DNA of 64,000 nucleotides from Pedobacter sp. B4-66 (GCF_018492665.1 NZ_JAFVME010000013.1:1-64000), one strand, 5' to 3'. Positions 53,156 through 62,770 are shown, counted from the first letter of the stretch. Numbers and translations are program-made. Notes: a model not told the origin generated them from the sequence alone.

Positions 53156-54562
53156 ATGCAATACGATGTAGTTGTAATTGGCTCGGGCCCGGGCGGTTAT
53201 GTTGGAGCAATAAGATGCGCCCAATTAGGCCTAAAAACGGCAGTTATAGAAAAATATAAAACTTTTGGTGGAACCTGCTTAAATGTTGGTTGTATCCCGT
53301 CAAAAGCATTGTTGGATTCTTCAGAGCATTTCCATAATGCTGCTCATACTTTTAAAACCCATGGTATTGATCTTAAAGATTTAAAGGTTGATATGCCACA
53401 GATGATTGCCCGAAAAAATGATGTTGTGGCTCAAAACACTGCTGGTATACAGTACCTTTTTAAGAAGAACAAAATAGATGCATTTGAAGGAGTAGGTTCA
53501 TTTGTTGATAAGAATACTATAAAGATTACCAATGCTGATGGTAAATCAGAAACGATCACTGCAAAAAATGTAATTATCGCTTCGGGATCTAAGCCAACTG
53601 CGCTTCCTTTTTTACCGGTAGATAAAAAACGTATCATTACTTCGACCGAAGCTTTAAACATTACCGAAGTACCTAAACAAATGATTGTTATTGGTGGTGG
53701 TGTAATTGGTTTGGAGTTAGGTTCTGTTTATGCTCGTTTGGGTACAAAAGTATCTGTTGTTGAGTTTATGCCTTCTATTATCGGTACAATGGATGCTGGT
53801 TTAGGTAAAGAATTACAACGTGTTTTAAAGAAATCTTTAGGCATGGAGTTTTATATGGGGCATAAAGTTACCGGTGCAACGACAAAAGGTAAAAAAGTTA
53901 CTGTAACGGCTGATAATGCCAAAGGTGAGCAAGTACAACTTGAAGCTGATTATTGTATTGTTGCTGTTGGGCGTACTGCTTACACTGCTGGTTTAGGCTT
54001 AGAAAATATTGGCATCCAAACTGAAGAGAGAGGAAATAAAATTCCTGTTAACGAGCATCTTGAAACTTCCGTTCCTGGGGTTTATGCTATTGGTGATGTA
54101 ATTAAAGGTGCTATGCTTGCGCATAAAGCTGAAGACGAAGGTATTTATGTAGCTGAGAGATTAGCCGGACAAAAACCACACATCAACTATAACCTTATTC
54201 CTGGTGTTGTTTATACCTGGCCTGAGGTTGCTTCTGTAGGTTATACTGAAGAGCAATTGAAAGAAAAAGGTGTTCAATATAAAGCTGGTTCATTCCCTTT
54301 CAAAGCAAGTGGACGAGCTAAAGCAAGTATGGATACTGATGGTTTTGTGAAAGTATTGGCTGATGCTAAAACTGACGAGATCCTTGGCGTTCACATGATT
54401 GGCCCTCGTGCTGCTGATATGATTGCAGAAGCGGTAGTAGCTATGGAATTCCGTGCTTCTGCTGAAGACATTGCAAGAATTTGTCATGCACACCCAACCT
54501 ATACTGAAGCGCTTAAAGAAGCAGCTATGGCAGCCACTGAAAATAGAGCTATACATATTTAA
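53156..54562 (+). CDS. lpdA: Dihydrolipoyl dehydrogenase (E3)
   Basis: 468 residues from the ATG at 53156 (MQYDVVVIGSGPGGYVGAIR, FAD Rossmann motif at the very N-terminus). The redox-active disulfide is C41/C46 in GGTCLNVGCIPSK. The NAD site is GGGVIGLELGSVYARLG, and the C-terminal interface domain carries the His-Glu pair in CHAHPTYTEALKEA. It reoxidises lipoyl groups of 2-oxoacid dehydrogenase complexes, here probably that of SucA/SucB encoded 5 kb away, and possibly pyruvate dehydrogenase and the glycine cleavage system. Confidence 0.96.
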   Translation: MQYDVVVIGSGPGGYVGAIRCAQLGLKTAVIEKYKTFGGTCLNVGCIPSKALLDSSEHFHNAAHTFKTHGIDLKDLKVDMPQMIARKNDVVAQNTAGIQYLFKKNKIDAFEGVGSFVDKNTIKITNADGKSETITAKNVIIASGSKPTALPFLPVDKKRIITSTEALNITEVPKQMIVIGGGVIGLELGSVYARLGTKVSVVEFMPSIIGTMDAGLGKELQRVLKKSLGMEFYMGHKVTGATTKGKKVTVTADNAKGEQVQLEADYCIVAVGRTAYTAGLGLENIGIQTEERGNKIPVNEHLETSVPGVYAIGDVIKGAMLAHKAEDEGIYVAERLAGQKPHINYNLIPGVVYTWPEVASVGYTEEQLKEKGVQYKAGSFPFKASGRAKASMDTDGFVKVLADAKTDEILGVHMIGPRAADMIAEAVVAMEFRASAEDIARICHAHPTYTEALKEAAMAATENRAIHI

Positions 54563-54581
54563 TCGTACTAACACATAGATG

Positions 54582-54619
54582 AAAACAAAGGCCTTAGATT
54601 ATTCTAAGGCCTTTGTTTT
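54582..54619. terminator. Terminator overlapping a gene end
   Basis: A 17-bp perfect stem (54582-54598 with 54603-54619, core caaaggccttaga) with a 4-base loop. The stop codon of the minus-strand gene lies at 54599-54601, in the loop, so the last six codons are part of the hairpin. It ends lpd on the plus strand. Confidence 0.85.
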
Positions 54620-55420
54620 TAAAGTAGGATATGTTTCGTATAAAGCCTTTACGGCTATTTCTATAAGTCTTAAATTCTCATCTTGATGTCCATGCTGAAC
54701 TTCCACATTGATGTAAGGGATGTTTTTACTCATAGCATAAACAGAAAGAGAGCCGTCGTCTGGAGCTTCGGCTGATTGTAGTATCACGTTTACGTTTGCT
54801 TTCTTTAGATGATTAAATAGCTTTAGATCTGTTACAAGAATAAGATCATCGTTATCCATGTCAAAATTAATGTAGACGGAGTCTGCGGCGCTTTTAAGTG
54901 GATATCCTTCCAGGTATGATGAAATACCAAATCCACCATCTGCATTGTTATGTAGGGTGAAAATGTATCCTAGTTTTTTAGGGTCGTAATAATTGAGGAT
55001 CAATTTGCCGGTTCGTTCTAATTGCATAAGAACTTCGTCATTGTCTACATTGCCATATTTTACAAGCCCCATAATAATTCCTTCCTGGGTATAAATGCTA
55101 TTCGGATCTGTCTGGAAATTGAAACCGTCGTTTGAGAATTTGAAATTTCTTGTGCCTCCGTATTGACAGTCTATGATACTACCTCCATTAAATTGTATGT
55201 ATTCAAAGGCGGCTTTTACTCCGGTATCTTCATCGTCATGAATAGCCAGGAAACTGACCTTAGGTTGTCCATAACTATATTTTACAAGGTTGATGTCCAG
55301 GTCATTTAATGCAATGGCATTTGTATCTGTTAATATTCCTTCAAAAACGGGAGGATGTTGTGCTTTTATTTCAAATGAAAAGCTACACAACAGCAGTAAT
55401 AATATAATGTGCTTCAGCAT
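54599..55420 (-). CDS. Secreted protein of unknown function with M14-like residue pattern
   Basis: 273 residues. The signal peptide (LKHIILLLLLCSFSFEIKA) is followed by a single domain I cannot name. Segments that look like metal or catalytic sites are FLAIHDDEDTG (H61, E64), YIFTLHNNADGGFG (H157) and IPYINVEVQHGHQDENLRLI (E240, H243, H245). H-x-x-E ... H ... E with this spacing recalls the zinc carboxypeptidase/aspartoacylase (M14) layout, but a true family match was not made. FDMDNDDLILVTD and GGTRNFKF are further marks. No operon partner: it lies between lpd and a terminator. Confidence 0.7.
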   Translation of the reverse strand: MLKHIILLLLLCSFSFEIKAQHPPVFEGILTDTNAIALNDLDINLVKYSYGQPKVSFLAIHDDEDTGVKAAFEYIQFNGGSIIDCQYGGTRNFKFSNDGFNFQTDPNSIYTQEGIIMGLVKYGNVDNDEVLMQLERTGKLILNYYDPKKLGYIFTLHNNADGGFGISSYLEGYPLKSAADSVYINFDMDNDDLILVTDLKLFNHLKKANVNVILQSAEAPDDGSLSVYAMSKNIPYINVEVQHGHQDENLRLIEIAVKALYETYPTLKTKALE

Positions 55421-55468
55421 ATTCTATGTAAATACAACAAAACAATTATAATTGTTTTTAACTGTTAA

Positions 55469-55506
55469 AACAAAAAGAGGAACTTTTTAAGGTTCCTCTT
55501 TTTGTT
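55469..55506. terminator. Terminator between RND operon and secreted protein
   Basis: 14-bp stem (aacaaaaagaggaa / ttcctctttttgtt) with a 10-base loop just after the RND pump stop on the minus strand; reading that strand it ends in a T-run, so it closes the efflux operon. Confidence 0.82.
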
Positions 55507-55523
55507 ATTAATGATTATAAGTG

Positions 55524-58500
55524 TTATTCGGAAATGTCATATTCCAGAACATCTTTATGCTTATATGGCTCTTCTAATAATTCATCGATTGTTTTTCCTT
55601 TTTTGTTAAAGCCTAATTTGTCTAGTATGATATCGAAGATCAGGTAAACAACAGGTACAACAATTAATGTTAAAAACAATGAACTTGTTAAACCGCCTAC
55701 GATAACCCAAGCTAATCCATTTTTCCATTCTGCACCGGCGCCACTTGCCAAGGCAATTGGTAACATACCGAAAATCATGGCAATGGTTGTCATCAGGATT
55801 GGACGTAAACGAGCATGGTTAGCTAAAACTAATGCCTCTATTGTTGATTTTCCTTCTGCTTTCATGTGGTTGGTGAAATCGACAAGTATAATCGCATTCT
55901 TGGCCACCAAACCCATTAGCATAATTAAACCTAATATGGTGAAAATACCGATAGAGTTGTTTGTTAAAGCAAGTGCAAGGAAAGCTCCAATTAGTGCAAG
56001 TGGAAGAGAGAACATTACCACTAATGGGTAAACGAAACTATCATATAATGCTACCATAATTAAGTAAACCAAGATAACGGAAGCCAATAAAGCAATACCT
56101 AAGGTACCAAAACCTTCGGCTTGGTTTTCCTGATCTCCAGCCCATGAGTAACTTACACCTATTGGGGCTTTTAGTTTTCCGTCTTTTTGTAGTTGCTCCA
56201 GTTTTGTCTGAAATTCAGCAACAACTGTTCCTGTTGGTCTACCAATAGATTGTGCCTTAACAGATACAGAGGTTGATTTATTTAAACGTTCTAGCTGACT
56301 TGGTCCGGAACCTTCGGTAATTGCAGCAAACTGTGATAGTTTAATTTGCTGCCCATCCTTGTTTATAAAAATAAGATTACGTACATCATCAACATTTTTT
56401 CTGTTGAAATCCTGGAATTGGATGTTGATGTCATATTCATACTCACCTTTTCTGTATTTGCCATCCGTGTTACCAGCAAAAGCTGTTTGCATGGTTGAAC
56501 CAACAGTTTGTAATGTTAACCCAAGAGCCGACATTTTATCACGATCAACCTGAACGTTAATCTCAGGAGTTCCTTTTTCTACGGATAATTTAATCTCTGT
56601 TGCACCCGGAATAGAGGCAAGTACTTTTTGTGCACCTTCAGCATATTTTAATGCACTATCCAAGTCAGAACCCATTACCACTAGCTGTATTGGCGCATTT
56701 TCTGCAATACCCAAAATACTAATTGGAACAGTTTTAACTTTTGCACCTACTAATTCTTTAGCAAGAGCACGACTCATTTTGGTTGCGAAAACATCTGAGG
56801 AAACTCCTTCACGTTCTTTACGATCAACAAGTTTTACGTTGATCTCCGACTTATAAGCTGTTGCTTGAGTTCCACCAAAATCTCCACTGGCTTGACCAAC
56901 AGTAGTGATTAACTGTGTGATTTCTGGTTGTTTATCTAAAAATGCTTCAGCACGTTGTGTGTAAAAATTGGTTTGCTCTAAAGGCGCGTCTTTCGGTAAT
57001 TCAATTTGGACTAAAAACTCACCTTTATCTGATTTAGGGAAAAACTCGGAGCCAATAAAGCCAGCAATAGGTAGCCAAACTGCACCTGCAAATAATATTA
57101 CGACAGCTACAATGGTACGTCTTTTATGGTTTAACGACCACGTTAAGATATTTGTAACCCAGTGGGTGAATTTTTTTAACTGTTTTTCAAACCAAAGGAT
57201 AAAGCGACCGAAGACGTTTTTACCTTCAATATGCTCTAATTTACCATATCTAGAGAAAAGTAATGGTACAATGGTAAATGAGGCAAGCAACGAAAGCAAT
57301 GTTGCAATAATTACCACCACACAGAACTGGCGTAGGATGTTCGATACCAGACCTGTACTTACCGCAATAGGGAAGAACACAACCACAATTACCAGGGTGA
57401 TGGATACAACTGTAAAACCAATCTCTCTTGTAGCGTCAGAAGCGGCTCTTACTTTGTTTTTACCCATCTCCATGTGTCGTTGGATATTTTCCAGTACCAC
57501 AATTGCATCATCCACGAGAATACCTACCACGAGTGATAAGCCTAGCAGGGACATCAGGTTTAAGGTAAAACCAAATAAACTGATACCTATAAATGTTGCA
57601 ATTAATGATGCAGGTATCGATACCATTACGATTAACGCATTACGTAAACTGTGTAAGAAGAATAGCATTACAAATGCTACCAGCACAACTGCCAGAATTA
57701 AATCGTGAATAACGGCATCGGCAGATTCTAATGTAAAAATAGAGCTATCATTAACAATTTTAATGTCTAGTTTGCTTGCTGCATATTCTACTTTAAGTTT
57801 CTCTATAACCTTGTGTACACCTTTACTTACTTCAACTGCATTTGCATCACTTTGTTTAATGATTTGAATAGCGATGGCACCTTTTCTGTCAATACGAGCT
57901 AATTTTTCGGTCTCTTTCTTAGAATCTTGTACATCGGCAACATCTCCTAAACGGATTTGAGCGCCATCTTTTGATGTTTTTAGAACCAGGTTTCTTAATT
58001 CTTCCAGATTTCTGTATTTACCGGATAAACGAATTAAAACATCTTGATTTTCTGTTTTAACACTTCCGGTAGGGAAATCTAAATTTGAGCTTAAAATCAT
58101 TTGTTGTACCTCAGGTACTGAAAGATTGTAGCCTTGTAATTTATTCGGGTCTAAAGAAACCTGAATCTCTCTTTCTGAACCACCAATTAGGTTAACCTGA
58201 GCGATCCCGCTTACCCTTGAAATAACCGGGGCAATTCTTTGATCAATTAAATCATAAAAGCTCACATCATCCATGTTTGCAGAAGCAGACATGGTGATAA
58301 CGGGTAAATCATCTAAAGAGAATTTACTTAACGAGGGGGTTTTCACATCTTCAGGTAAATCCGACAGGATGGCATTTACTTTACGTTGAGCATCATTTAA
58401 TGAAATATCAATGTTGGCTGCGTCTGTTAGAGTAATCGTAACTGTTGATAAACTCTCAAATGAAACGGCGTTTATTTTTTTGATATTCTCCATTGATGAT

Positions 58501-58712
58501 ACCGCATCTTCAATCTTCTTAGTTACGGTATTTTCAACCTCAGCTGGCGAAGCGCCAGGGTAAATTGTTGATATAGATACAACGTTGTTTGAGAATTTTG
58601 GTAATAACTCATAACCCAACGAAAAGTAACTTAATAGCCCCAATAGCGTAAGTGCAGTAAATACTACAATTACCAGGGAGGGCCTTTTTATCGATATGTC
58701 TGTTATTTTCAT
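55524..58712 (-). CDS. RND efflux pump, inner-membrane permease (second system)
   Basis: 1062 residues. The start MKITDISIKRPSLVIVVFTA is the first transmembrane helix; LPKFSNNVVSISTIYPGASP is the porter signature. Proton-relay aspartates are in VVGILVDDAIVVLENIQRHM. The last helix ends VYLIFDIILDKLGFNKK with an extended acidic tail (LLEEPYKHKDVLEYDISE). It is of the AcrB class but clearly different from the pump at 14-17 kb. The adaptor gene lies 61 bp upstream and TolC before that, completing a tripartite efflux system under a TetR regulator. Confidence 0.95.
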   Translation of the reverse strand: MKITDISIKRPSLVIVVFTALTLLGLLSYFSLGYELLPKFSNNVVSISTIYPGASPAEVENTVTKKIEDAVSSMENIKKINAVSFESLSTVTITLTDAANIDISLNDAQRKVNAILSDLPEDVKTPSLSKFSLDDLPVITMSASANMDDVSFYDLIDQRIAPVISRVSGIAQVNLIGGSEREIQVSLDPNKLQGYNLSVPEVQQMILSSNLDFPTGSVKTENQDVLIRLSGKYRNLEELRNLVLKTSKDGAQIRLGDVADVQDSKKETEKLARIDRKGAIAIQIIKQSDANAVEVSKGVHKVIEKLKVEYAASKLDIKIVNDSSIFTLESADAVIHDLILAVVLVAFVMLFFLHSLRNALIVMVSIPASLIATFIGISLFGFTLNLMSLLGLSLVVGILVDDAIVVLENIQRHMEMGKNKVRAASDATREIGFTVVSITLVIVVVFFPIAVSTGLVSNILRQFCVVVIIATLLSLLASFTIVPLLFSRYGKLEHIEGKNVFGRFILWFEKQLKKFTHWVTNILTWSLNHKRRTIVAVVILFAGAVWLPIAGFIGSEFFPKSDKGEFLVQIELPKDAPLEQTNFYTQRAEAFLDKQPEITQLITTVGQASGDFGGTQATAYKSEINVKLVDRKEREGVSSDVFATKMSRALAKELVGAKVKTVPISILGIAENAPIQLVVMGSDLDSALKYAEGAQKVLASIPGATEIKLSVEKGTPEINVQVDRDKMSALGLTLQTVGSTMQTAFAGNTDGKYRKGEYEYDINIQFQDFNRKNVDDVRNLIFINKDGQQIKLSQFAAITEGSGPSQLERLNKSTSVSVKAQSIGRPTGTVVAEFQTKLEQLQKDGKLKAPIGVSYSWAGDQENQAEGFGTLGIALLASVILVYLIMVALYDSFVYPLVVMFSLPLALIGAFLALALTNNSIGIFTILGLIMLMGLVAKNAIILVDFTNHMKAEGKSTIEALVLANHARLRPILMTTIAMIFGMLPIALASGAGAEWKNGLAWVIVGGLTSSLFLTLIVVPVVYLIFDIILDKLGFNKKGKTIDELLEEPYKHKDVLEYDISE

Positions 58713-58773
58713 TTTCTTTTTTTATTGCGTATTGCGATTGGCATATCGCGATCATTCACTGCCAGAAACTAAC

Positions 58774-59841
58774 TTATTTTACGATACTAACAGGAGTGCC
58801 ATCTGTTAAGTTAATCTGTCCGCTTGTAATTACAGTTTCTCCTTCGTTTAATCCTTCAAGAATTTCAACAGAATCACCTAAAATACGGCCAGCAACTACT
58901 TTACGGATTTTAGACGTGTTATTTGCTTTATCTAATATAAATATCTGGTTGCTGCTTACACTACCAACAAAAGCGGTACGTGGGATTAAGATACTAGGTG
59001 CTTGCTTAGGGAAGTTAAATACAGCAGTTCCGTACATACCAGCTTTTAAACTTTTTGCGGTATTGTTATCAACTTCAATGTCAACCGGGAAGTTTAACGT
59101 TGGATCTGCCTTTGCTGCAATGAAGGTGACTTTACCATTGAATTTATCTGTTGGAAAAACTGATGATTTGATGTCAATTTTATCACCTAACTTTAGGTTT
59201 GCAACTTGCGATTCATTAACGTTTACTCTTAGTTTTAATTTCGATACATCAACAATTTCAAATAAATCAGTTCCCTGTGTGTTTACAAATGCACCAACTT
59301 CAATTAATTTTTTATTGATGATACCATTAATTGGAGATTTAATATTTGCATCACTTACTTTACGTTGTGAAGCTTGAAGACGTAATTTTGCATTTTGGGT
59401 TGTTAATTTAGCTTGATCCAATTGCTGTTGGGTTACACCACCAGTTTGAAAAGAACTTTGGTACCTGGCTTCATCACGTAAAGCATTTTGATAATTTGCT
59501 TCTGCAGTTTCTTTGTCAGTATTGATGATTTCAGCATCAACACGAGCTAAAACTTGTCCTGTACTTACGCGATCACCTTCATCCACAAAAATTTTGCTTA
59601 TCCTTCCAGCGTTTTCTGATTTGAGGATCAATTCCTGTTTAGGAACAAAGTTTCCATTGGCAACAAAATCCAAATCGACAACTTTCTTTTCTACAGCTGC
59701 AATTCGAACAGCAACAGCACCGCCGCCTTCAGCAATGAAAGCAGTTTTTGCCTCGTTTTTCTTTTTATTGTTGCTTAAAACATAAGCGATTGCGCCTAGG
59801 GCAACAACGATTGCGACAATTATAATAATTACTCTTTTCAT
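58774..59841 (-). CDS. RND efflux periplasmic adaptor (second system)
   Basis: 355 residues. N-terminal membrane anchor (VIIIIVAIVVALGAIAYVLS), lipoyl-like halves (LKSENAGRISKIFVDEGDRV), an alpha-hairpin (about 105-165) with YQNALRDEARYQSSFQTGGV, and beta-barrel domains ending LTDGTPVSIVK. It links the pump with the TolC protein, whose gene ends 2 bp upstream of its start. Confidence 0.92.
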   Translation of the reverse strand: MKRVIIIIVAIVVALGAIAYVLSNNKKKNEAKTAFIAEGGGAVAVRIAAVEKKVVDLDFVANGNFVPKQELILKSENAGRISKIFVDEGDRVSTGQVLARVDAEIINTDKETAEANYQNALRDEARYQSSFQTGGVTQQQLDQAKLTTQNAKLRLQASQRKVSDANIKSPINGIINKKLIEVGAFVNTQGTDLFEIVDVSKLKLRVNVNESQVANLKLGDKIDIKSSVFPTDKFNGKVTFIAAKADPTLNFPVDIEVDNNTAKSLKAGMYGTAVFNFPKQAPSILIPRTAFVGSVSSNQIFILDKANNTSKIRKVVAGRILGDSVEILEGLNEGETVITSGQINLTDGTPVSIVK

Positions 59842-59843
59842 TT

Positions 59844-61187
59844 CTATTTTGCTAGCGATTTAATATTTCCGTTCGATTTGATTAATTGTATTTCGGCTAT
59901 TTTGTAATTTAATAAAGCCTGTATATAGCTGTTTTGAGCTTCTGTAAGTGAGTTTTCTGTATCTAGTAAATCAGTTAAGTTAGCTAAGCCATTGTTGTAA
60001 TTGTTTTGCGTGCTTTTGTAAATCTCATTTGCCAGTTCTGCATTTTTCTTTTGTGCATTAATGGTGCTTATATTATCGCGCAACTGAAGTTTAGCATTCT
60101 CATAAGCCAGGTTTAATGAATTGGTTGATTCTTTTCTGTCCTCTTTTGCTTTTTTAATATCTACATCAGCCTGACGCACTTTAGAACGAGTTGAGAAACC
60201 ATTAAAAATTGGTATTTTTAAGGTTAAGCCAATAGCAGATGCATCAAAACCAATTGCTTTTCTATTTGTGGTCAGGAAATCGAAGTTATTAGCCTGACTA
60301 GAATAAGTATAGTTTCCTGTTAAAGATAAATTGGGATAATATTCTGCAACATAGGCTTTACGTTGCAGCGATAAAAGTTTGTCCTTAATGTCCAAAAGTT
60401 TAATTTCTGTTCTATTGTCAAAATTAAGTGAATCTGAAAGTTCAGGTAACTGGGTTACTTCTGTAAGTTCAGTTCTAGGCAAGGTAATGTTGGTGCTTAC
60501 CGGCATACCCATTGAATATTTTAACATATTTTCCAATTGTGTAATGGCATTTAAAATTTGGGAGCGTTGCGTTTCCAAATTGGTAAGGTTAACTTTAATA
60601 CGATCAACATCAATCTTTTTAGCCAAACCATTTTTATACTGATTAGAAATGATTGTTTCAATAACCTTTACATTTTTAATGTTAGTATCGATAACATTCA
60701 TCTGTTGTCTGTTTACCAACACCTGATAATAGTTGCCGGCAACAACCTCTATGAGTTGCTCTTCTGTATACTGAGCGGTAAGGTTGTAATACTCTTCACT
60801 AGATCTTGCTGCCTGTAGGCCTGTAAAAACTTGCTGGTTGAATAGTTGTTGCGAAAGTTGAACTCCGGCAGATGAGTTCCATTTTTGACCAAATTTAAGG
60901 GTCTGTAATTGTCCTCCAAAATCAACAACCTGTTGGCCGATAATAGGGTTGTAAGTTAAACCGGCAGTACCTGTAATTTGTGGTAAAGCCTGAGCCCTGA
61001 TTTCCTCAGTTTTAAATTTACCTCCATCAATATCAAGCTTTGCTCTGCGCATATTTGCGCTATTTTCAATGGCGTAATTTAGCGCGTCTTTTAAACTTAG
61101 CGTTTGCTGTGCGCTAACCGTATTTGATAATATCAAGCCCAGCAATAAGAGCGGTATTGTTTTTATCTGTTTAATAATTGTGTTCAT
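59844..61187 (-). CDS. TolC family outer-membrane protein (second system)
   Basis: 447 residues with signal peptide (TIPLLLLGLILSNTVSAQ). TolC repeats are visible: LSLKDALNYAIENSANMRRA at the start and LTDLLDTENSLTEAQNSYIQ near the end, with long helical stretches between. The gene sits 21 bp after the TetR gene and 2 bp before the adaptor, so regulator, channel, adaptor and pump are one transcription unit. Confidence 0.93.
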   Translation of the reverse strand: MNTIIKQIKTIPLLLLGLILSNTVSAQQTLSLKDALNYAIENSANMRRAKLDIDGGKFKTEEIRAQALPQITGTAGLTYNPIIGQQVVDFGGQLQTLKFGQKWNSSAGVQLSQQLFNQQVFTGLQAARSSEEYYNLTAQYTEEQLIEVVAGNYYQVLVNRQQMNVIDTNIKNVKVIETIISNQYKNGLAKKIDVDRIKVNLTNLETQRSQILNAITQLENMLKYSMGMPVSTNITLPRTELTEVTQLPELSDSLNFDNRTEIKLLDIKDKLLSLQRKAYVAEYYPNLSLTGNYTYSSQANNFDFLTTNRKAIGFDASAIGLTLKIPIFNGFSTRSKVRQADVDIKKAKEDRKESTNSLNLAYENAKLQLRDNISTINAQKKNAELANEIYKSTQNNYNNGLANLTDLLDTENSLTEAQNSYIQALLNYKIAEIQLIKSNGNIKSLAK

Positions 61188-61208
61188 ATGATATAATTAG
61201 TAGTCTGT

Positions 61209-61814
61209 TTATTTTAATCCTTTAAGGAATATGTTAGAGAGGCTTAATTGTTTCTCTAGCATAATCTTCAGTTCTTTTTTACTTGGAAATAGCTCTTTGT
61301 TGCCATGTAAAATACAGAGAGAGGTTATTCCTGCTAAGCTCTCAAGGTATAATTCTGCTATTTTATTCGCATCAGCCTGTGCCAGTTCGCCTTTCTCCAT
61401 CGCTGCCCTGAAGATATCTGCATGGAAATTTTCATTCTTCAATTTCATTTTCATGAAATGTTCCCTTAGTTCATCAGAATTTAATGAAGAATCAGGACTG
61501 CCTCCGGATAAATGAAGCATATAGTATTTTTGAAAGAAACGATGTTTAATCTCTGTAAATCCGGTTAGGCGCTCTTGAATAGGCATATCGATTGACATAT
61601 CTTTTCCGATAGCTTCAAAATAATCTGAGAATATCTTGTCGATAACTCCGAATACCAGGCTGTTTTTGTCCGGGAAATAATAGTATAAGGAAGGTTTTGA
61701 CACTGACAGATCATCAGCGATCTCATTCATCGTGGTCTTATTAATCCCATAGTGAATAAAACGTTTAATAGCTCCCTCAATTATAGCGTCCCTTTTTTTA
61801 TCAATCTCTACCAT
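61209..61814 (-). CDS. TetR/AcrR regulator heading the second RND operon
   Basis: 201 residues. The DNA-binding helices are AIKRFIHYGINKTTMNEIAD followed by DLSVSKPSLYYYFPDKNSLV (about 16-54); the ligand-binding domain is C-terminal. As the first gene of the efflux operon it probably represses it and responds to exported compounds. It has the same length as the neighbouring TetR gene and 50-60% similarity in the HTH. An inverted repeat sits just upstream. Confidence 0.9.
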   Translation of the reverse strand: MVEIDKKRDAIIEGAIKRFIHYGINKTTMNEIADDLSVSKPSLYYYFPDKNSLVFGVIDKIFSDYFEAIGKDMSIDMPIQERLTGFTEIKHRFFQKYYMLHLSGGSPDSSLNSDELREHFMKMKLKNENFHADIFRAAMEKGELAQADANKIAELYLESLAGITSLCILHGNKELFPSKKELKIMLEKQLSLSNIFLKGLK

Positions 61815-61827
61815 TTTACTTTTTTAC

Positions 61828-61858
61828 TTTTTGACTTTTTTGTTTCAACGGTCAAAAA
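61828..61858. promoter_or_regulatory. Inverted repeat upstream of the TetR-efflux operon
   Basis: TTTTTGAC (61828-61835) and GTCAAAAA (61851-61858) are perfect 8-bp inverted arms with a 15-base spacer, starting 14 bp before the TetR start codon. This is where an autoregulatory TetR operator would lie, although TetR sites are usually more compact. Confidence 0.5.
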
Positions 61859-62009
61859 TACTGCCATATTTTTACTTGAGGAATTTTAGTGTTAAAATCC
61901 CTTTAAACTGACAAATGTATGACAAAAAGAAGATAGATTGAGAAGAATGTTGTGTCTGACAGGCGCTTACGTGTCTGCTATTTGTGACGTAAGAACATGT
62001 TTTAAAGAT

Positions 62010-62615
62010 CTATTTAGCCCTTAAACCTGCCAGGAATATTTCCGCAAGAGTTTTCTCTTTTATGAAGATCTGTTTGAATTGTTCTTTGCCGGGAAACATG
62101 ATTTTGTCCCTACTAAGAATGTTGAAGTGGATGCCAGACAGTGCATCGATGAATATATCTGTAGCTAATTTAGGGTCTTCAATAACCAGTTCGCCACTTG
62201 CAATTCCTCTATTGAAAAGGGAGCCGATGATAATTGCTTCGAAGGTTCTTGCTCTTTGGAATTTTTCATAAAGCCCTTCTGGTAGTTCGGTACTGATTAC
62301 CTGATTCGATTCAAATAAATTATAATATTTCTGAATATAGCCCTGGCGTTTTTGAAGTAATTTGAGTACTCCTTCAGTTGCAGTTGTAGTCTTGTCGATA
62401 GACTTAACCAGGTCTCTGCTCATTATTTGCATCAGGTGCTCGATGGCGCTTACATATAGGCTTAGTTTGTCAGGAAAATAGTAATAAAGAAGTGCTTTTG
62501 AAAAAGAAATATCTTTAGCGATTTCTGTCATTGTGGTTTTTGATAATCCATAATGAGCAAACCGTTTTAATGCAGCTTCAATGATTAAAATTCTTTTTTT
62601 GTCCTGATTTTCCAT
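62010..62615 (-). CDS. TetR/AcrR regulator, second copy
   Basis: 201 residues from the ATG at 62615 (MENQDKKRILIIEAALKRFA); an in-frame start at 62702 would add 29 residues unlike any TetR N-terminus. The HTH is LKRFAHYGLSKTTMTEIAKD and DISFSKALLYYYFPDKLSLY, closely matching the neighbouring copy. The ligand domain (about 60-200) is much more diverged. Same length as the paralogue, so a tandem duplication is likely. It is 195 bp from the next gene and has no efflux genes of its own; the target is unknown, perhaps the same operon. Confidence 0.88.
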   Translation of the reverse strand: MENQDKKRILIIEAALKRFAHYGLSKTTMTEIAKDISFSKALLYYYFPDKLSLYVSAIEHLMQIMSRDLVKSIDKTTTATEGVLKLLQKRQGYIQKYYNLFESNQVISTELPEGLYEKFQRARTFEAIIIGSLFNRGIASGELVIEDPKLATDIFIDALSGIHFNILSRDKIMFPGKEQFKQIFIKEKTLAEIFLAGLRAK

Positions 62616-62762
62616 ACAAATATTACTGTTCTCCCTTACTGTTCTTGAAGTTATCCTAATTCCTTGCACATGTATTATGTTAGTGCAGAGGCAAAATTTC
62701 ATGAAAAATAGTCAAAATTTTTAAATATTGATTTTAACATGTTTATTACAGGGCTTATCAAT

Positions 62763-62770
62763 TACATTTG
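62763..62770 (+). promoter_or_regulatory. -7 promoter element for murB
   Basis: TACATTTG fits TAnnTTTG, 29 bp before the ATG at 62800. No clear -33 element. Confidence 0.45.
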
